Counted from the first letter of the stretch, positions 12,063-22,904 are shown. The stretch is 64,000 nucleotides of DNA from Arctopsyche grandis (GCF_051622035.1 NC_135355.1:28862986-28926985); one strand, 5' to 3'. A program made the numbers and translations. Notes: generated by a model not told the origin, from the sequence alone.

Positions 12063-12475
12063 AGCCAGCAGCATAGCTCGGTCGTTAAGCTTCTGCCTAA
12101 CACCGAGAGGCGCCGGGTTCAATCCCATGAGCTGACCTCGATTGAAAATAATTTTTCCGAGTATATCTGTAGTGCTGCTGGTCAGACCTGGATACTGTGA
12201 CACCAGGTCGATCGTTGCCTATCAGAGTTTGCCAATTTTCTCTGATTTCATTATTGAAACGGTTCCCGATTAAAAATAAATGGCTAAAATCCTTCCTACC
12301 AACTATGTCACCACTATTTGAGTATGATTAATGTACAATTCATATAAATCTCGTTAATTTGCGAGTTTTCAGTGTCTCGTAGTTCAGCGACTTGTATAAT
12401 AAAAATGCTGTATTGTTTGTAATTGGCCAGGAAGGCGCATTGGGGTTTACCTGTAAGGCCTTCCTGGTATAAAAT
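12063..12475 (+). mobile_element. Full-length tRNA-derived SINE (reference copy)
   Basis: The head GCCAGCAGCATAGCTCGGTC holds an A-box-like TAGCTCGGTCGTTAAG (about 12074-12089), and GGGTTCAATCCC (about 12115-12126) is a good B box, as in RNA polymerase III promoters of tRNA genes. The body includes GTGCTGCTGGTCAGACCTGG and ACTATGTCACCACTATTTG. The 3' tail is a stem-loop: CCAGGAAGGC pairs with GCCTTCCTGG around a loop with GGGGTTTACCTGT, followed by an A/T-rich run (TAATAAAAAATAAA). The length is about 410 bp. Mobilisation would depend on a partner LINE. At least seven other copies or fragments lie in this window. Confidence 0.8.
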
Positions 12476-12955
12476 GTAATAAAAAATAAATTTAAAAAAA
12501 TATGAGAGATAATGAGAGCCTATAATGAAAATCTTATAAGATTATAGTGTTCAAAATAATAAAGTTATAGACGTTTAAACAATTAAAATCTGACAACACG
12601 AGTGGGTGACGGAAAGGCAAACATATAAGGTTACTGACCACTTAACGTCAAGATGTCCAATATTTTTGCATTTTTAAACGTGTCTTTTACGATTATTTTT
12701 CACCGTCGAACTATAAAAACCGATTGAAATTTCCATCGTTGACCAAACCGTGCAGAATGGCAACGTTTCAAAATGATCGTCAGACTGTAGGAATTTTAGC
12801 TTAATCGTTTGCGAAGTGAAACATAGAAAAGCCTAGTAAAAAGTAATCCAATCCAATGGGTTGGAAGTTTTTCTTAAATAATACACACATTTTACGAGGA
12901 AGCGTCGGAAATCTTCATTGTCCCTGAAATTTTGATTTATGGCAATTATACGATT

Positions 12956-13543
12956 GGGGCGCGGACACGCAGAGTGGAATGTGGCACGCGTTTTTCTTTT
13001 AGATAGTTTTGCACATGTTAAAAACCGCTAGCACGCCTAATCTGTGCTATGGCAATCCAAGCTAAAGCTCACACCCTGAAGTGTTTTCGGTGATATTTTA
13101 TCCATGACATTTTAATAATGAGGATACACCCATCACAGCTGGAGTCTACCTAGGCAATGCGTGCCGTACGATTAAGTGTGTCTGTGCCCTTACTTAATTT
13201 GAGATAGTTTGAAAAATATAATGTATACCAACAATTTACAAACAATGCAGCACATATAAGACAACATTTGAGCTGCCATATATGCTAAAGATCCATTTAA
13301 ATTACAAAATAATCACTGAAAATTGTATACTTCAAAATATGGCCAAAACCGCTATACTATGGCACCCGGACTTAAATCCTTGTATTACCATAGGTTTGAC
13401 AATGATCGATAATGGTGATTACCATATTTGAAGGAGAATTGTAGGATAAACTTGTAAAAACAAAAGAACCCATTTGGATTTTTCGCAACGGGAGGTCAAG
13501 AACGTGCCAGTGCGTTCGATTCAGTGTGTTTTCGCTCTTATAA
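12956..13543. mobile_element. MITE, AGGGCGAAA family (copy 4, long)
   Basis: The left end GGGCGCGGACACGCAGAGTG and the inverted right end AGAGCGAAAACACACTGAAT bracket internal family words: CGCGTTTTTCTTTTAGATAG, CCTGAAGTGTTTTCGGTGAT and TTTGACAATGATCGATAATG. At about 590 bp it is twice the usual size, apparently because two partial copies or an unrelated AT-rich segment (about 13180-13340) have been joined. Confidence 0.45.
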
Positions 13544-14009
13544 ACGCATGACATTTTGTTCCATCGACAATTGACAATAAACTAAACTTTTAGATACAAT
13601 AAAGATTTTAGAATAACAGGAGTATACGTTATGCATATACATAGATGTGGCGTGACGACCGATCGTGTCACGGAAGCAGGGAAGTGGGGACCTGAGCGTC
13701 TGACATGTGCTCCTGATATTGAGCGCTTGAGATGGAACGGGTGGCGTCAGTGTAAGATGCGCGGGAGCGTACACTCATACACACATCCACGAAGACACAC
13801 ACACATTAATTGATCATTTCGACGTGGGCGAACGGCGAGTGTTAAATCAGCCACTCCACTTTTTACAATTAATACGCGCGCGCGCCTACAAATTACCTTA
13901 CAATACATTTATATATTTAACATATAACTTTATTTTAATTCGTGTATCAATTCCTTTCCGGAGCTATTCGATGAAATCAACGGGACAAGACTAGTATTCA
14001 AATAGTGGT

Positions 14010-14245
14010 GACAAATAGTAGGTAGGATGGTTTTTCCAATTTTATGAAAAACCATTTCAACAATAAAATCAGATAAATTGACAAACTCTGATAGGAAGCA
14101 ATTGAATTGGAGTCATAAATATCCAAGTCTGACTAGCAGCACTGCAGAAACACTCGAAATAAATTATTTTAAATCGAGGACTCGAACCCAGGAACCTCTC
14201 GGTGGTTAGCATTAGCGCAACTACCCAGCTATATTTCTGGGAGTG
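14010..14245 (-). repeat. SINE copy (minus strand), diverged
   Basis: Reading the minus strand gives the SINE head (TATAGCTGGGTAGTTGCGCT), a B-box-like GGGTTCGAGTCC, CTGCTAGTCAGACTTGG and the TTGAAATGGTTTTTCATAAA region. On the plus strand AGTGGTGACAAATAGTAGGT marks the body. The 3' stem-loop is absent. Confidence 0.65.
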
Positions 14246-14290
14246 GTTCAGTTAGCTAGGCGAATGGGTTCAAATCAAGAATAAATTTTA

Positions 14291-14647
14291 ATGAATATGC
14301 GTAGAGATGGCGGCTACAAAACAAAGACAAAACGAAAAGATATATTATTAAAAGAATTAATTCGGGTCTCGTATAACAAAGGGACTTTCAGATGGGAAAC
14401 GATGATGGATGTCGTAAGACAAATAAAGAAATCCACTATACATCTTCATTTCGACGGCCAAAACTCATTTTATCGCCAACAGAACAAAAACAAACACAAC
14501 GGAAAAGAGATGGAAAAATCCTCAAATATAAACGAGAAAATGTACAGGAAGTTGACAAAGAAAACACCGAAGCAACACGTGAAAAAAGGAAAAAGCGAAA
14601 CGGGAAAAACACAAATTAAACCTGACAAAATAAACGATATAGTTTAA
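14291..14647 (+). CDS. Unrecognised lysine-rich open frame, 118 codons
   Basis: This frame opens with ATGAATATGCGTAGAGATG and encodes a very basic product (about a quarter Lys/Arg) with no membrane segment or recognisable motif. A second overlapping frame (14392-14619) is also open and basic, which suggests that A-rich composition rather than selection keeps stops rare. It directly follows a SINE on its 5' side and has no clear promoter or splice sites. It may be a fragment of a retroelement or chance. The call is weak. Confidence 0.15.
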   Translation: MNMRRDGGYKTKTKRKDILLKELIRVSYNKGTFRWETMMDVVRQIKKSTIHLHFDGQNSFYRQQNKNKHNGKEMEKSSNINEKMYRKLTKKTPKQHVKKGKSETGKTQIKPDKINDIV

Positions 14648-14649
14648 TA

Positions 14650-15700
14650 CGTGTAATATTAAAGCTATGTAGACTGAAATAGACGAACGCATTCGCAGCT
14701 TCCATTAACTAAATATACCTACACAGGATTGCATGAAACAATTTCGAATACGTAACACAAATATTCTCACCATTGAGAAGAAATCACAGGTACGAATTTG
14801 AACGACTTATCGTATCCATATTATTAAATCGCAATTTTCAACATGTCCCATTTATTGCTAGTTGCACGGATACGTACGCTGTGTCTGATTGGATGCTACG
14901 ACAGAATGTGGATTATACTGATCCACCTTACATACTAGACGTGAAATTATATTGTGCTTGCTCGTGGATTAAATAAAATTGATAAGATTGAGCATACATT
15001 ATTATCTTGTCTAATGTTACTTAATTCATTTACAAAATCACTCTCCATTGGTAACGCGTTTGGCATGCATAAGTTCATGTTAAATCAGACCAATTCATTA
15101 ACTAAATTACCTAAATTGAATTTGGAAATACGTTCTACAGTTTTATTAATCAACGTTTTATTTATTTAGAGGTTTCGTGAGACTATATATAAAAAGATTA
15201 ATCACTCTGATCTTGACGAGATTGTTTTTTATCGCAGAATTAAAAATATTAAATAAAAAAAAAACTTTGACCGTCAACTTGAGAATCACTATTGATTGTG
15301 AGAACGCAAAGCAAATTTGCTTTAAAAAAATAACTGCAACAGCGAATGCTAAAAGAGCTACGTGACTATAAACACGAATGGCTTAATCGTTCAACTGTTG
15401 CTATACCACGAATTATGACCACGAATTAAACTTTTGATTCGATACTGATATAGAAACATATCCATACTTAGTTACGGTAAAAGTGCGTAAGTGATTGGTT
15501 AATGTGAGGTTAAAGTGTGAGTACATCGATACTAAAAGGACACCGAATCAAACTGCCATTTCTGAAAAGGAGATCATTCTCAAAAATAGATGAGAACTGT
15601 ATCAGGGGCTAAGCCTTGCAAAATGGCAGTTTTAAAGTATGTAGGAAATATTGACTGAACGATTAGCGAAGTGAGACGTATAAAAAGCCATTTAAAACTA
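14650..15700. other. No gene seen
   Basis: AT-rich. A segment near 15625-15690 (CAAAATGGCAGTTTTAAAGT, then GAACGATTAGCGAAGTGAGA) resembles one near 12755-12835 (GAATGGCAACGTTTCAAAAT, then TTTGCGAAGTGAAACATAGA), so both probably derive from one unnamed repeat. Confidence 0.4.
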
Positions 15701-15734
15701 ACGTGCAACTTCAGGCGAAGTTTGAATACATATT

Positions 15735-15845
15735 GCTGCGTAAGGGTGGGTTCAGGGATCTAAACGATAGGACAAAGCCGGTTCACAGCATTTATTCTAC
15801 GACTCAGAAGGTCCACATGGAACCACCGCTCACTCCAAGAGTCCC
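15735..15845 (-). repeat. LTR-like fragment, 3' end
   Basis: On the minus strand this reads GAGTGAGCGGTGGTTCCATG, then AATAAATGCTGTGAACCGGC and finally GAACCCACCCTTACGCAG. It is the same end as at 2048-2140 and 46218-46605, and truncated like the first. Confidence 0.45.
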
Positions 15846-16223
15846 TCCTTTTAGTATGTACCTCATTTTAGACTTTTGCTCGCGGATGACCGCTATATAC
15901 GTCATGCGTAAAATGCCAGTATCGACAATATCACTGTGTGAACAAAATACTTCAAGAGTGATTTACTATTTTAAAAAAATTCCTCAGGTGTCAATTGACA
16001 TATTTGGTCACTTGGATAAATCTTACCATATATTTATATATGTATTTATTTATGATCGAAAACTCGATTTACAGATCGAAAGTAGAAGGCATAGGGTTAA
16101 AGACAGGTAGCCGAGAGTCCCAGCATTTCCCACAAATGGTATTCCCCACAATATCGCAATACCCTACAAACTCCACTTAACATAATTACCACGTTACAAT
16201 ATTGTATATACATATATTTGAGA

Positions 16224-16377
16224 CAGTGGCGTACCGAGGAAATCTATCCATTTTTATCGCACAGCCTTACTTACGTGCGCGCGAGCAGGATACAAGTAAA
16301 GTCATACCGAGTCCCCTTGTATCCTGCTATCGCAGGCTTTGCAATAAAAACAGGGAGATTTACACAGCAAGCCACTA
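16224..16377. mobile_element. hAT-type MITE, CAGTGGCG ends (copy 1)
   Basis: The element starts CAGTGGCGTACCGAGGAAAT and has a long imperfect inverted repeat centred near 16300 (ACAGCCTTACTTACGTGCGC against the CGCAGGCTTTGC side, and GAGCAGGATACAAG against CCTTGTATCCTGCT). The 3' end GCCACTA is mutated from the expected GCCACTG. Flanking 8-mers ATTTGAGA and CACTGAGA share 5 of 8 bases, consistent with a decayed hAT-style target duplication. Sister copies are at 19062-19237 and 50388-50559. Confidence 0.65.
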
Positions 16378-16967
16378 CACTGAGATAACAAATTGTGTAG
16401 ACTCAATAAACTGGAAGCAGTTAGTGGACGAATCACTGTTTCTTTGTCTAAATCAGGAAGACAAAGTTGAAGAATTCCTATGTTTCCTAAGAAAAAAGTC
16501 TATCTTATTTTTCTAATAATATAGTTTTAATTGTGATTAAAACACATCTACATATACGAATCGAAATTGTAACAATGAAAACAAATTTTCGATTATATGT
16601 CGAGCATACCATTGCGTGTTGCCTTGTCAAATACAACACCACTTTTAAATCTTCTTATTCAAGATAAACTATAAATCTTCACAATAGCATATGTATGAAC
16701 ATACTTCTTTTTTTAATTTAAAACCTTTATTTCAATTTATGCATTTAAAACTTAATTCTAAGAGGGTTTCTGTGGCTTGTAACGAATTGGCAAAGTCCAT
16801 AGAACAAAGAAAGGTTAAGAATATCTGGTCAAAGGGAAGGGATGAGTCGACTGGGAGGAGGTGGCCAATCTATTCGCATATCAATCGATCAATAATACGT
16901 ACGAAGTGATAAAATTTATCAACCAATTGATGTAGCGATAACCAACTGGCAAGTGATGGAAACTCAC

Positions 16968-17162
16968 AGATTTTTTCCCAATATTCAAATCCGGAATCAG
17001 CTCTGCGGCAACATGCAGAGGCAACATACAAGCCAGCTTGGCACCACTTAGGACGAAATACTGGAACCGCTTGTCGTCCACGCTGGGAACCGACACTTCC
17101 TTGTTATTGCGACACATCCTGCGAAAGCACGTTCTGGTCTCGCTGAAACTCCTGGATAGCAT
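16968..17162 (-). CDS. Candidate first coding exon, unrecognised gene
   Basis: On the minus strand an ATG opens a frame of exactly 65 codons (MLSRSFSETRTCFRRMCRNN and onward) that ends in AAATCT immediately before a consensus donor GTGAGT at 16967-16962, leaving phase 0. Base composition and codon choice are clearly more balanced than in the surrounding AT-rich DNA. The segment has an Arg/Ser-rich start that could be a mitochondrial or signal-type leader, then a mixed stretch with VPSVDDKRFQYFVLSGAKLA and a hydrophobic patch. The frame stays open upstream of the ATG to about 17435. I do not recognise the family, and no matching downstream exon was found at lower coordinates. Confidence 0.35.
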
Positions 17163-17439
17163 AGCTCTAGGTGACTTCCCAATACCAGATCGCAGTGCTG
17201 CGACAGTCCATAATAGGCAACAAACAACAACACTGAACTCGCGACTGACGTAAGCAGAGTCTGAATACGAACTGGTTTTTTGGCGAGAAGAAACGAACGT
17301 TCTTATGCGATGCGAGAACGGGTTAACAAAAAAAAAATGAAAATAAACCGTAAAAAATACAAGAAAACGAGAGGAGGATAAGTAAAGTTGCGTCAGAGTG
17401 CAGCAAAGAGCGCGTTTTGCAAAGTGAAGTTGCAACGAA

Positions 17440-18255
17440 AGCAGACGGATAGTGTCTGACTGATAAAAGATATCATGATATCAAGTGGGCTGATAAGTCA
17501 ACAAGTATACATAGTACGTACATACATATATACGTGCACCGACAGATAAGTCTCTGGTGAGTTAATATTTAAAGAATATATTTTACATCGCCAAATTCAT
17601 CACTTATTTTTAATATAAACATGCTTTTCATATTACATAGATGTATATAAATAGTTTCATACGTACATTAAACTTCCTTCTTCGTACAATTGGCCGACTT
17701 AATAATGGAAAAAAATCGAGTTAACCAATTATATCTGACCCCCAAACTACGAGGATATAACGTGTACCTAATGAGAAAAATAATAAACATTAATTTTGAA
17801 ATTATAAATTTAATGCACGTCTGATTAAAAAAAACGTATTGTTAGTGCGAGGACATTTTTCAAATTTTTACGCAACGATTCGAAATCGCTTTAAGATATT
17901 ATATTTACGTCATCAACGATAAAATTGAATCAGAGGCTAATATTTCCATAATCTAAAAAAAACCCAACATAAGTAACTGTTGATAATTAGAAAGTTTGAA
18001 AAATAAGCTAGAAATTATAAATTCAGTGTTAAATACCAAGATTGAAAAAACTATATGTAAATTGCACATAAATTCGTCAACACATAATGAGCCTGTATTT
18101 CATTAAAACTTTTGAACTATGTATTCGGTTTGCAAAATTGAATAAGTACACCAATATTTATTATTTATATTCGATATATTGGGGGGTTGGTGGCCTCATG
18201 TTGAGGGCTTTAAGGGTCGAATTCTTTGACTTTTAAAGCGGGCTTTAAATTAGAC
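17440..18255. other. No gene seen; AT-rich
   Basis: This holds TACATA microsatellite near 17510-17540 and otherwise featureless AT-rich sequence. It could be 5' flank of the candidate minus-strand exon at 16968-17162. Confidence 0.4.
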
Positions 18256-18261
18256 TAACAT

Positions 18262-18413
18262 ATAACTAAAGGGCGGATTGGAAGCATGCTTTTTCCAGGA
18301 ATCAGGGCGTTTTGGGTCTATTTACAAAGCAAGAGTGCAAAAAAACAGGTTCATAAAATTTAACAAAGCACAGCGAACAATTAACAACGCTTCCTATCCG
18401 CCCTTTACTTATA
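18262..18413. mobile_element. Short MITE with AAAGGGCGGAT termini
   Basis: The left end ATAACTAAAGGGCGGATTGG and the inverted right end TATAAGTAAAGGGCGGATAG agree over about 24 bp, continuing into GGAAGC on both sides. The interior is about 100 bp, A-rich and non-coding. TATA-like words flank both ends, so a TA target is possible. Confidence 0.6.
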
Positions 18414-18760
18414 ACCGATGACGCTTAATTTCGCAACAAATCAGCTTCATCTAGACCAGGGCTTCTCAAATTTATTCACCCCAAATTAAATACATAAATA
18501 AAGGTGATTATTTTTTAGATAACAATAAGATTATACACCCATCCCCCGATTTACGTGGTTTACTTATAACGTGGCTAAGCAAAATGTTTTTTTTTTAATA
18601 TGCATATTTAGCAACCCTGACAAGAGGGGGGTATCTAGGGCCCGGGTCATATTTTAAAAAATTATAGCGAATTTCACGCCAAAAACTAATTATTAATCAA
18701 CCCGAAAAAAAACTTGCACTAATTTAAAACATAAATAAAATTGTCTTACGCATGTGTATG

Positions 18761-19050
18761 TGTTACAGTGAAAGCATATTTCAAGTGAAAATATATTTTC
18801 ACTAATTGAAGCAGTGAAAATGTATCAAACACTGAATGAATTTACATGGTTTAACTCTATAAATGTATCCCTAATAACCCAATCTTAAATTAATAGGGCC
18901 AACCCTTACTTAACCTAACCTATCCTAACCCTTAAATAATACCAACCCTAACAATATAATATTAAATGAATAAAACCAACCCTGAAAATGTAACTGGTTA
19001 TGATTTCACTGAAAATATATTTTCACTTGAAATATAATATCACTGTGACA
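18761..19050. mobile_element. MITE with TGTYACAGTGAAA termini (intact copy)
   Basis: The first bases TGTTACAGTG are inverted at the end as CACTGTGACA, and the terminal repeat continues to about 40 bp (CATATTTCAAGTGAAAATAT on the left, inverted at 19012-19040). The core is rich in CCTAA/AACCC words (CCAACCCTTACTTAACCTAA), followed by GAAAATGTAACTGGTTATGA. A second copy interrupted by a retrotransposon is at 41286-42523, and the core alone reappears inside a different MITE at 47275-47578. Confidence 0.75.
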
Positions 19051-19061
19051 TATATACATAT

Positions 19062-19237
19062 CAGTGGCGCGCCGTGGAAATTTCTCTGTTTCTATTAAAC
19101 AGCTTTATTTATATTTGCGTGAGTAGGATAAAGAGGATGCTGTGACGTCATCATACCGCATCCTCTTGTGTCCTGCTCGCACACACGTAAGTAAGCCTGT
19201 GCGACGAAAATAGGGAGAATTTGACCGCACGCCACTG
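19062..19237. mobile_element. hAT-type MITE with perfect 8-bp target duplication (copy 2)
   Basis: The element runs from CAGTGGCGCGCCGTGGAAAT to GACCGCACGCCACTG and is 176 bp long. It is flanked by ATACATAT at 19054-19061 and again at 19238-19245, the 8-bp duplication expected of hAT transposition. The interior is itself an inverted repeat (GATAAAGAGGATGCTGTGAC against GCATCCTCTTGTGTCCTGC). It lies 11 bp from the end of the preceding MITE. Confidence 0.8.
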
Positions 19238-19592
19238 ATACATATAAACCAATGAAAGATTTGAAAATTTACGACTGTAACATGTACATTGACTAAATTG
19301 AAATTAATTGATCTCCAAGATCGCCAGTTAGGGAGCCACGCCTACTACTTTGGGAAGCACCGATTCTTAGGCAAGAAAAATATTTATTTCCGGCGTTTTC
19401 CGCTTTTCATATCATAATGATGTATCCGTTAATTTATTACTCAATAAATAAACAGTTCAAAAGTTATTAACGAAAACAGCGCTTTACGATGCCCAAACCC
19501 ATCTACGTAAAAACGAACATTAAAATATGAAAATTATAAAAGTGCAAAATATTTCACAAAATTGAATAATTAAATTATACTCACTTTTAACA

Positions 19593-19955
19593 ATGCTAAG
19601 TGTTTGCCGCTGTATCAGCAACGAGTCTAATCCGGTTGAAACGCATTTGTACCATCAGTGCCAGCTGAAAAACGGAAATGAAATTATAAAACGAGTCGCT
19701 TTAACGAAAACGCATCATAAAACTGAAATAAACATAAATTTCCGGCGAAAAGTGCACATTAGTAATCTAATAGCACTCGTACAGCAAATTCGTAAGCGGG
19801 AAACAGAACTGAATCACTCTTCCATACGAGTGGAAAAATTAAGCTATTTTTACGAACATCGAGTACACATGACAGAGTACGACGATCAATATTCTACTAA
19901 AGAGACCCAACCCTGTCTGAATACGGTTATGTCCAATTTATTGCGACTTTTGTAA
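19593..19955 (+). CDS. Unrecognised open frame, 120 codons
   Basis: This ATG-initiated frame begins MLSVCRCISNESNPVETHLY and ends LLRLL. The sequence is moderately complex, basic and Cys/His-containing, without transmembrane segments. Its codon use is not obviously that of a conserved gene, and no splice sites or family motif were recognised. It could be a mobile-element remnant, because repeats lie on both sides. Confidence 0.2.
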   Translation: MLSVCRCISNESNPVETHLYHQCQLKNGNEIIKRVALTKTHHKTEININFRRKVHISNLIALVQQIRKRETELNHSSIRVEKLSYFYEHRVHMTEYDDQYSTKETQPCLNTVMSNLLRLL

Positions 19956-20067
19956 TTGGACGGATTTCTGCAAGAAATACGTAACCCAAATAACACACAT
20001 ATTTTTCTACGTTTACTTTTTATTAAACAAAATAACTGGTCAAAACATGAGGTCTAATTACATATAA

Positions 20068-20205
20068 TCAAATATCGGCGTTGGATCGATGCTTTTCGTA
20101 CAAAAAATGGTTATCAATTTCTTAGACCAAAACCTCTCTTGTTTTAAACACTAATGGAGCGGTCTATCGTTACATGAAAAGCATCCGTCCAACGCCGATC
20201 TTTGG
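20068..20205. mobile_element. Hairpin MITE with ATCGGCGTTGGA termini
   Basis: The left arm ATATCGGCGTTGGATCGATG and the right arm, inverted as AGATCGGCGTTGGACGGATG, both run on into CTTTTC, giving an imperfect hairpin of about 138 bp. Similar words (CCAGAGATCGGCTTTTATCG) start the region at 26579, which carries a decayed hAT transposase. This element could therefore be a deletion product of that family. Confidence 0.55.
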
Positions 20206-20309
20206 TTATAATATTTTATCCTTTTACAGAGCTGTGTTAAATCGACGTTTATTTAAAAGTTGAAAGCTTCTTACTGTATGTATAATATTTACTCATACAT
20301 ACAAATTCT

Positions 20310-20720
<411 letters not shown>

Positions 20721-20724
20721 AAAT

Positions 20725-21675
20725 TCATACATATGTAGAAAATCACGACCGAGTTTATAACGAGGTTTAATAAGAAAATAAAGCTGATTTTTTTTTAATT
20801 TAAATGGTTTTTCGATGAATTTTATTGAATTTAAAATACTATAAAAAATTACCGTTCAACCCCCTCCCTCAGATATAATGGGTGCGCCACTGCCCTTATA
20901 CTCTTCAAACTTTGTACTCATTACCTTGCTTTCATATGGTTTCTATGCATTTTTTTTCAATAATTTATTTTAATTATTATCTAGAAGTGAATCAGATTAA
21001 AAATCAATATCTAAATTCATCGAATTGATCCGAAACAATTACAACCGAACACTATCGTTTTGTATTTAATGCGAATAAATCAAATCATTTTTTTTATAAT
21101 ATAGGTACATACATATTATCTAAAAAAAATTAACCTTGAAATTTAGATTAGAAGGTGAAAAAAATACAGCGCAATTCAATTTTTCAATTTGAATATATGC
21201 ACATATAAACATAAATTTTTCATCGGTGAGATTAATACATAAAGTTTAAAGACCTCTGGGGGAGGTCGATCCGCGCGTGAGACCTTTAACCTTTTCGTGT
21301 GTGATTTCGTTGAGTGTTACAGATGCTGAATTCTTATCAAAAGCGAAAATACAATAGTAATACAAAATCACAGAAAAAGATTTTGCTTTAAACCGACAAA
21401 AGGATTCTTCAGCAGACCTGAATTCTGTGAATGAACGAATCACGACAATCGCTTTGTGCGCCATTCATTGGGGTTGAGGTCACAATTATACGAATTAATG
21501 TGAGTTTAACAGGTATGTACATACATACATATATGCTACATATTCTTATTTAAAATAATATATTGTCACAATTATCGATGATTTTACAACACATATAGGA
21601 CTCGAACATACATACAAATTAAAAATATACAGACCGAAGATAAATTTATGAAATAAAATATACAAAAAAGGATGC
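20725..21675. other. No gene seen
   Basis: AT-rich sequence, apart from a short block at 21246-21470 with mixed composition. A minus-strand open frame of 72 codons there has no recognisable motif. Confidence 0.4.
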
Positions 21676-21677
21676 TA

Positions 21678-21740
21678 CATAATAAAAGATGATACATGAG
21701 ACACATAATAAAAGATGATACATGAGACACATAATAAAAG
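21678..21740 (+). repeat. Tandem repeat, 26-bp unit, 2.4 copies
   Basis: The unit ATAATAAAAGATGATACATG plus AGACAC occurs twice exactly and then partly again as ATAATAAAAG. Confidence 0.85.
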
Positions 21741-21922
21741 TGGAAAACAATATATACATATGTACGTATTATATTGTAAATCGTAATCGTATAGTCGACG
21801 AAATTGCAGCGATCAAAAAATAGTTCAATTCAATATGGTTTTGATCCATACAATATGCAATACATAGATATTCACTCAAAGAAGTATGAAACGCTGTTTG
21901 CTCGGCATAACGAGGAGATATC

Positions 21923-22221
21923 GGGCGAAAGCACACTGAGTGGTACGTGGTGCGTGTTTTTTAAACATGCGAAAAAAACGCAGCACCCCTAGTCTACATA
22001 TATACATGGTACACAGTCCTAAAAATCATCCCCTGGAGTGTTTTCGGTGATATTTTAACCTTGCTTGACAGTGATCGATAATGGTAAATCCCATATTTGA
22101 AGAAATGTAGGAGAAACATATGCACGTGTAACTACACCCGAATTCGGTTTGGGGAACACCCACTGTCACAGTGTGGTGCAAATGACGTGACGTTCCGTAC
22201 TATTCAGTGTGTTTTCGTCCA
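21923..22221. mobile_element. MITE, AGGGCGAAA family (copy 5)
   Basis: The left terminus GGGCGAAAGCACACTGAGTG and the right terminus inverted as GGACGAAAACACACTGAATA match well. The core words AACATGCGAAAAAAACGCAG, CCCCTGGAGTGTTTTCGGTG, TTGACAGTGATCGATAATGG and TCCCATATTTGAAGAAATGT are nearly identical to 4100-4414. It is immediately followed by an RTE fragment. Confidence 0.7.
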
Positions 22222-22224
22222 TAA

Positions 22225-22480
22225 GAAATTAAGTGCGTGGGTGAGAAGTGTGAACAGGGTAGTGGATATAGTGGAGAGTGAAGATATCGAAATGGCAATG
22301 GGCGGGTCATGTAGCTAGAAGAATTGACGAAAAATGGACAAAATAAGTGCTTGAATGTTACCCGAGATTGTAAAATAGTGCAAGGAAGGCTACAGGGGAG
22401 ATGGGAGCGTGTTGGAGAAGCCTTCATCCAGCAGTGGATGGTGAATGATGATGAATTGAGAGAGACGGTATAGCTGATGA
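22225..22480 (+). mobile_element. RTE-type non-LTR retrotransposon, 3' fragment (copy 2)
   Basis: Words such as GGCAATGGGCGGGTCATGTA (W-A-G-H-V-type coding), GCAAGGAAGGCTACAGGGGA (G-R-P-type) and GAAGCCTTCATCCAGCAGTG (coding E-A-F-I-Q-Q-W) occur in the order expected at the C-terminus of RTE-clade reverse transcriptases. The tail is GAATGATGATGAATTG, in keeping with TGA/ATG-type RTE tails. Stops and frameshifts interrupt it. Confidence 0.65.
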
Positions 22481-22674
22481 ACCCGAAGGGTTTGTCAATA
22501 ATAATAACAAAAAATATATGTATAACAAAATAAGATAAAAACAAGAATTAAAATTAAAAGTAGAAGAAATAAAATTTAAAAAATACAATATGAGTAAACC
22601 GAAAAAAATGAACTACAAATATCTATTTAATTTTTAGGAAATCGTCATTTAGGAAAGTTGTGTATTATATGTAG

Positions 22675-22900
22675 ATGAAAACGGAAATGACAATGGGCGG
22701 GTCACGTAGCTAGAGGAAAGGACGGCATATCGACAAAAGAAGCGCTAGAATGTTACCCGAAAGAGTGTAAGAGTGTAAGGAAGGAAGGCTACAGATGGGA
22801 AATTAAATAAAAAAAAATTTGGGATGAGATGGATGAGGATGATTGTTGGAGAAGCCTTCATCCAGCAGTGGATGGCGAATGGCTGTAAATGATGATGCCA
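22675..22900 (+). mobile_element. RTE-type non-LTR retrotransposon, 3' fragment (copy 3)
   Basis: It repeats the landmarks of the copy 200 bp upstream: GACAATGGGCGGGTCACGTA, then GCTAGAATGTTACCCGAAAG, then GAAGCCTTCATCCAGCAGTG, then TGGCTGTAAATGATGATG. An A-run insertion of about 20 bp (22803-22820) separates the middle. The two direct copies are separate insertions or a local duplication. Confidence 0.65.
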
Positions 22901-22904
22901 TATA

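Noticed and set aside
12063..12130. A functional tRNA gene at the SINE heads
   Set aside because: A- and B-box-like words are present, but no cloverleaf with a proper acceptor stem could be drawn, and the segment recurs with a SINE body and tail.
16881..17435. A 184-codon minus-strand gene as one exon
   Set aside because: The part upstream of the ATG at 17162 and the part after the GTGAGT donor are AT-rich and low-complexity. Only the central 65 codons look like an exon.
18898..18960. Telomeric TTAGG-type repeats (TTAACCTAACC words, also at 47400 and 52550)
   Set aside because: The words are few, imperfect and sit inside MITE cores or single sites, so they are not an internal telomere array.
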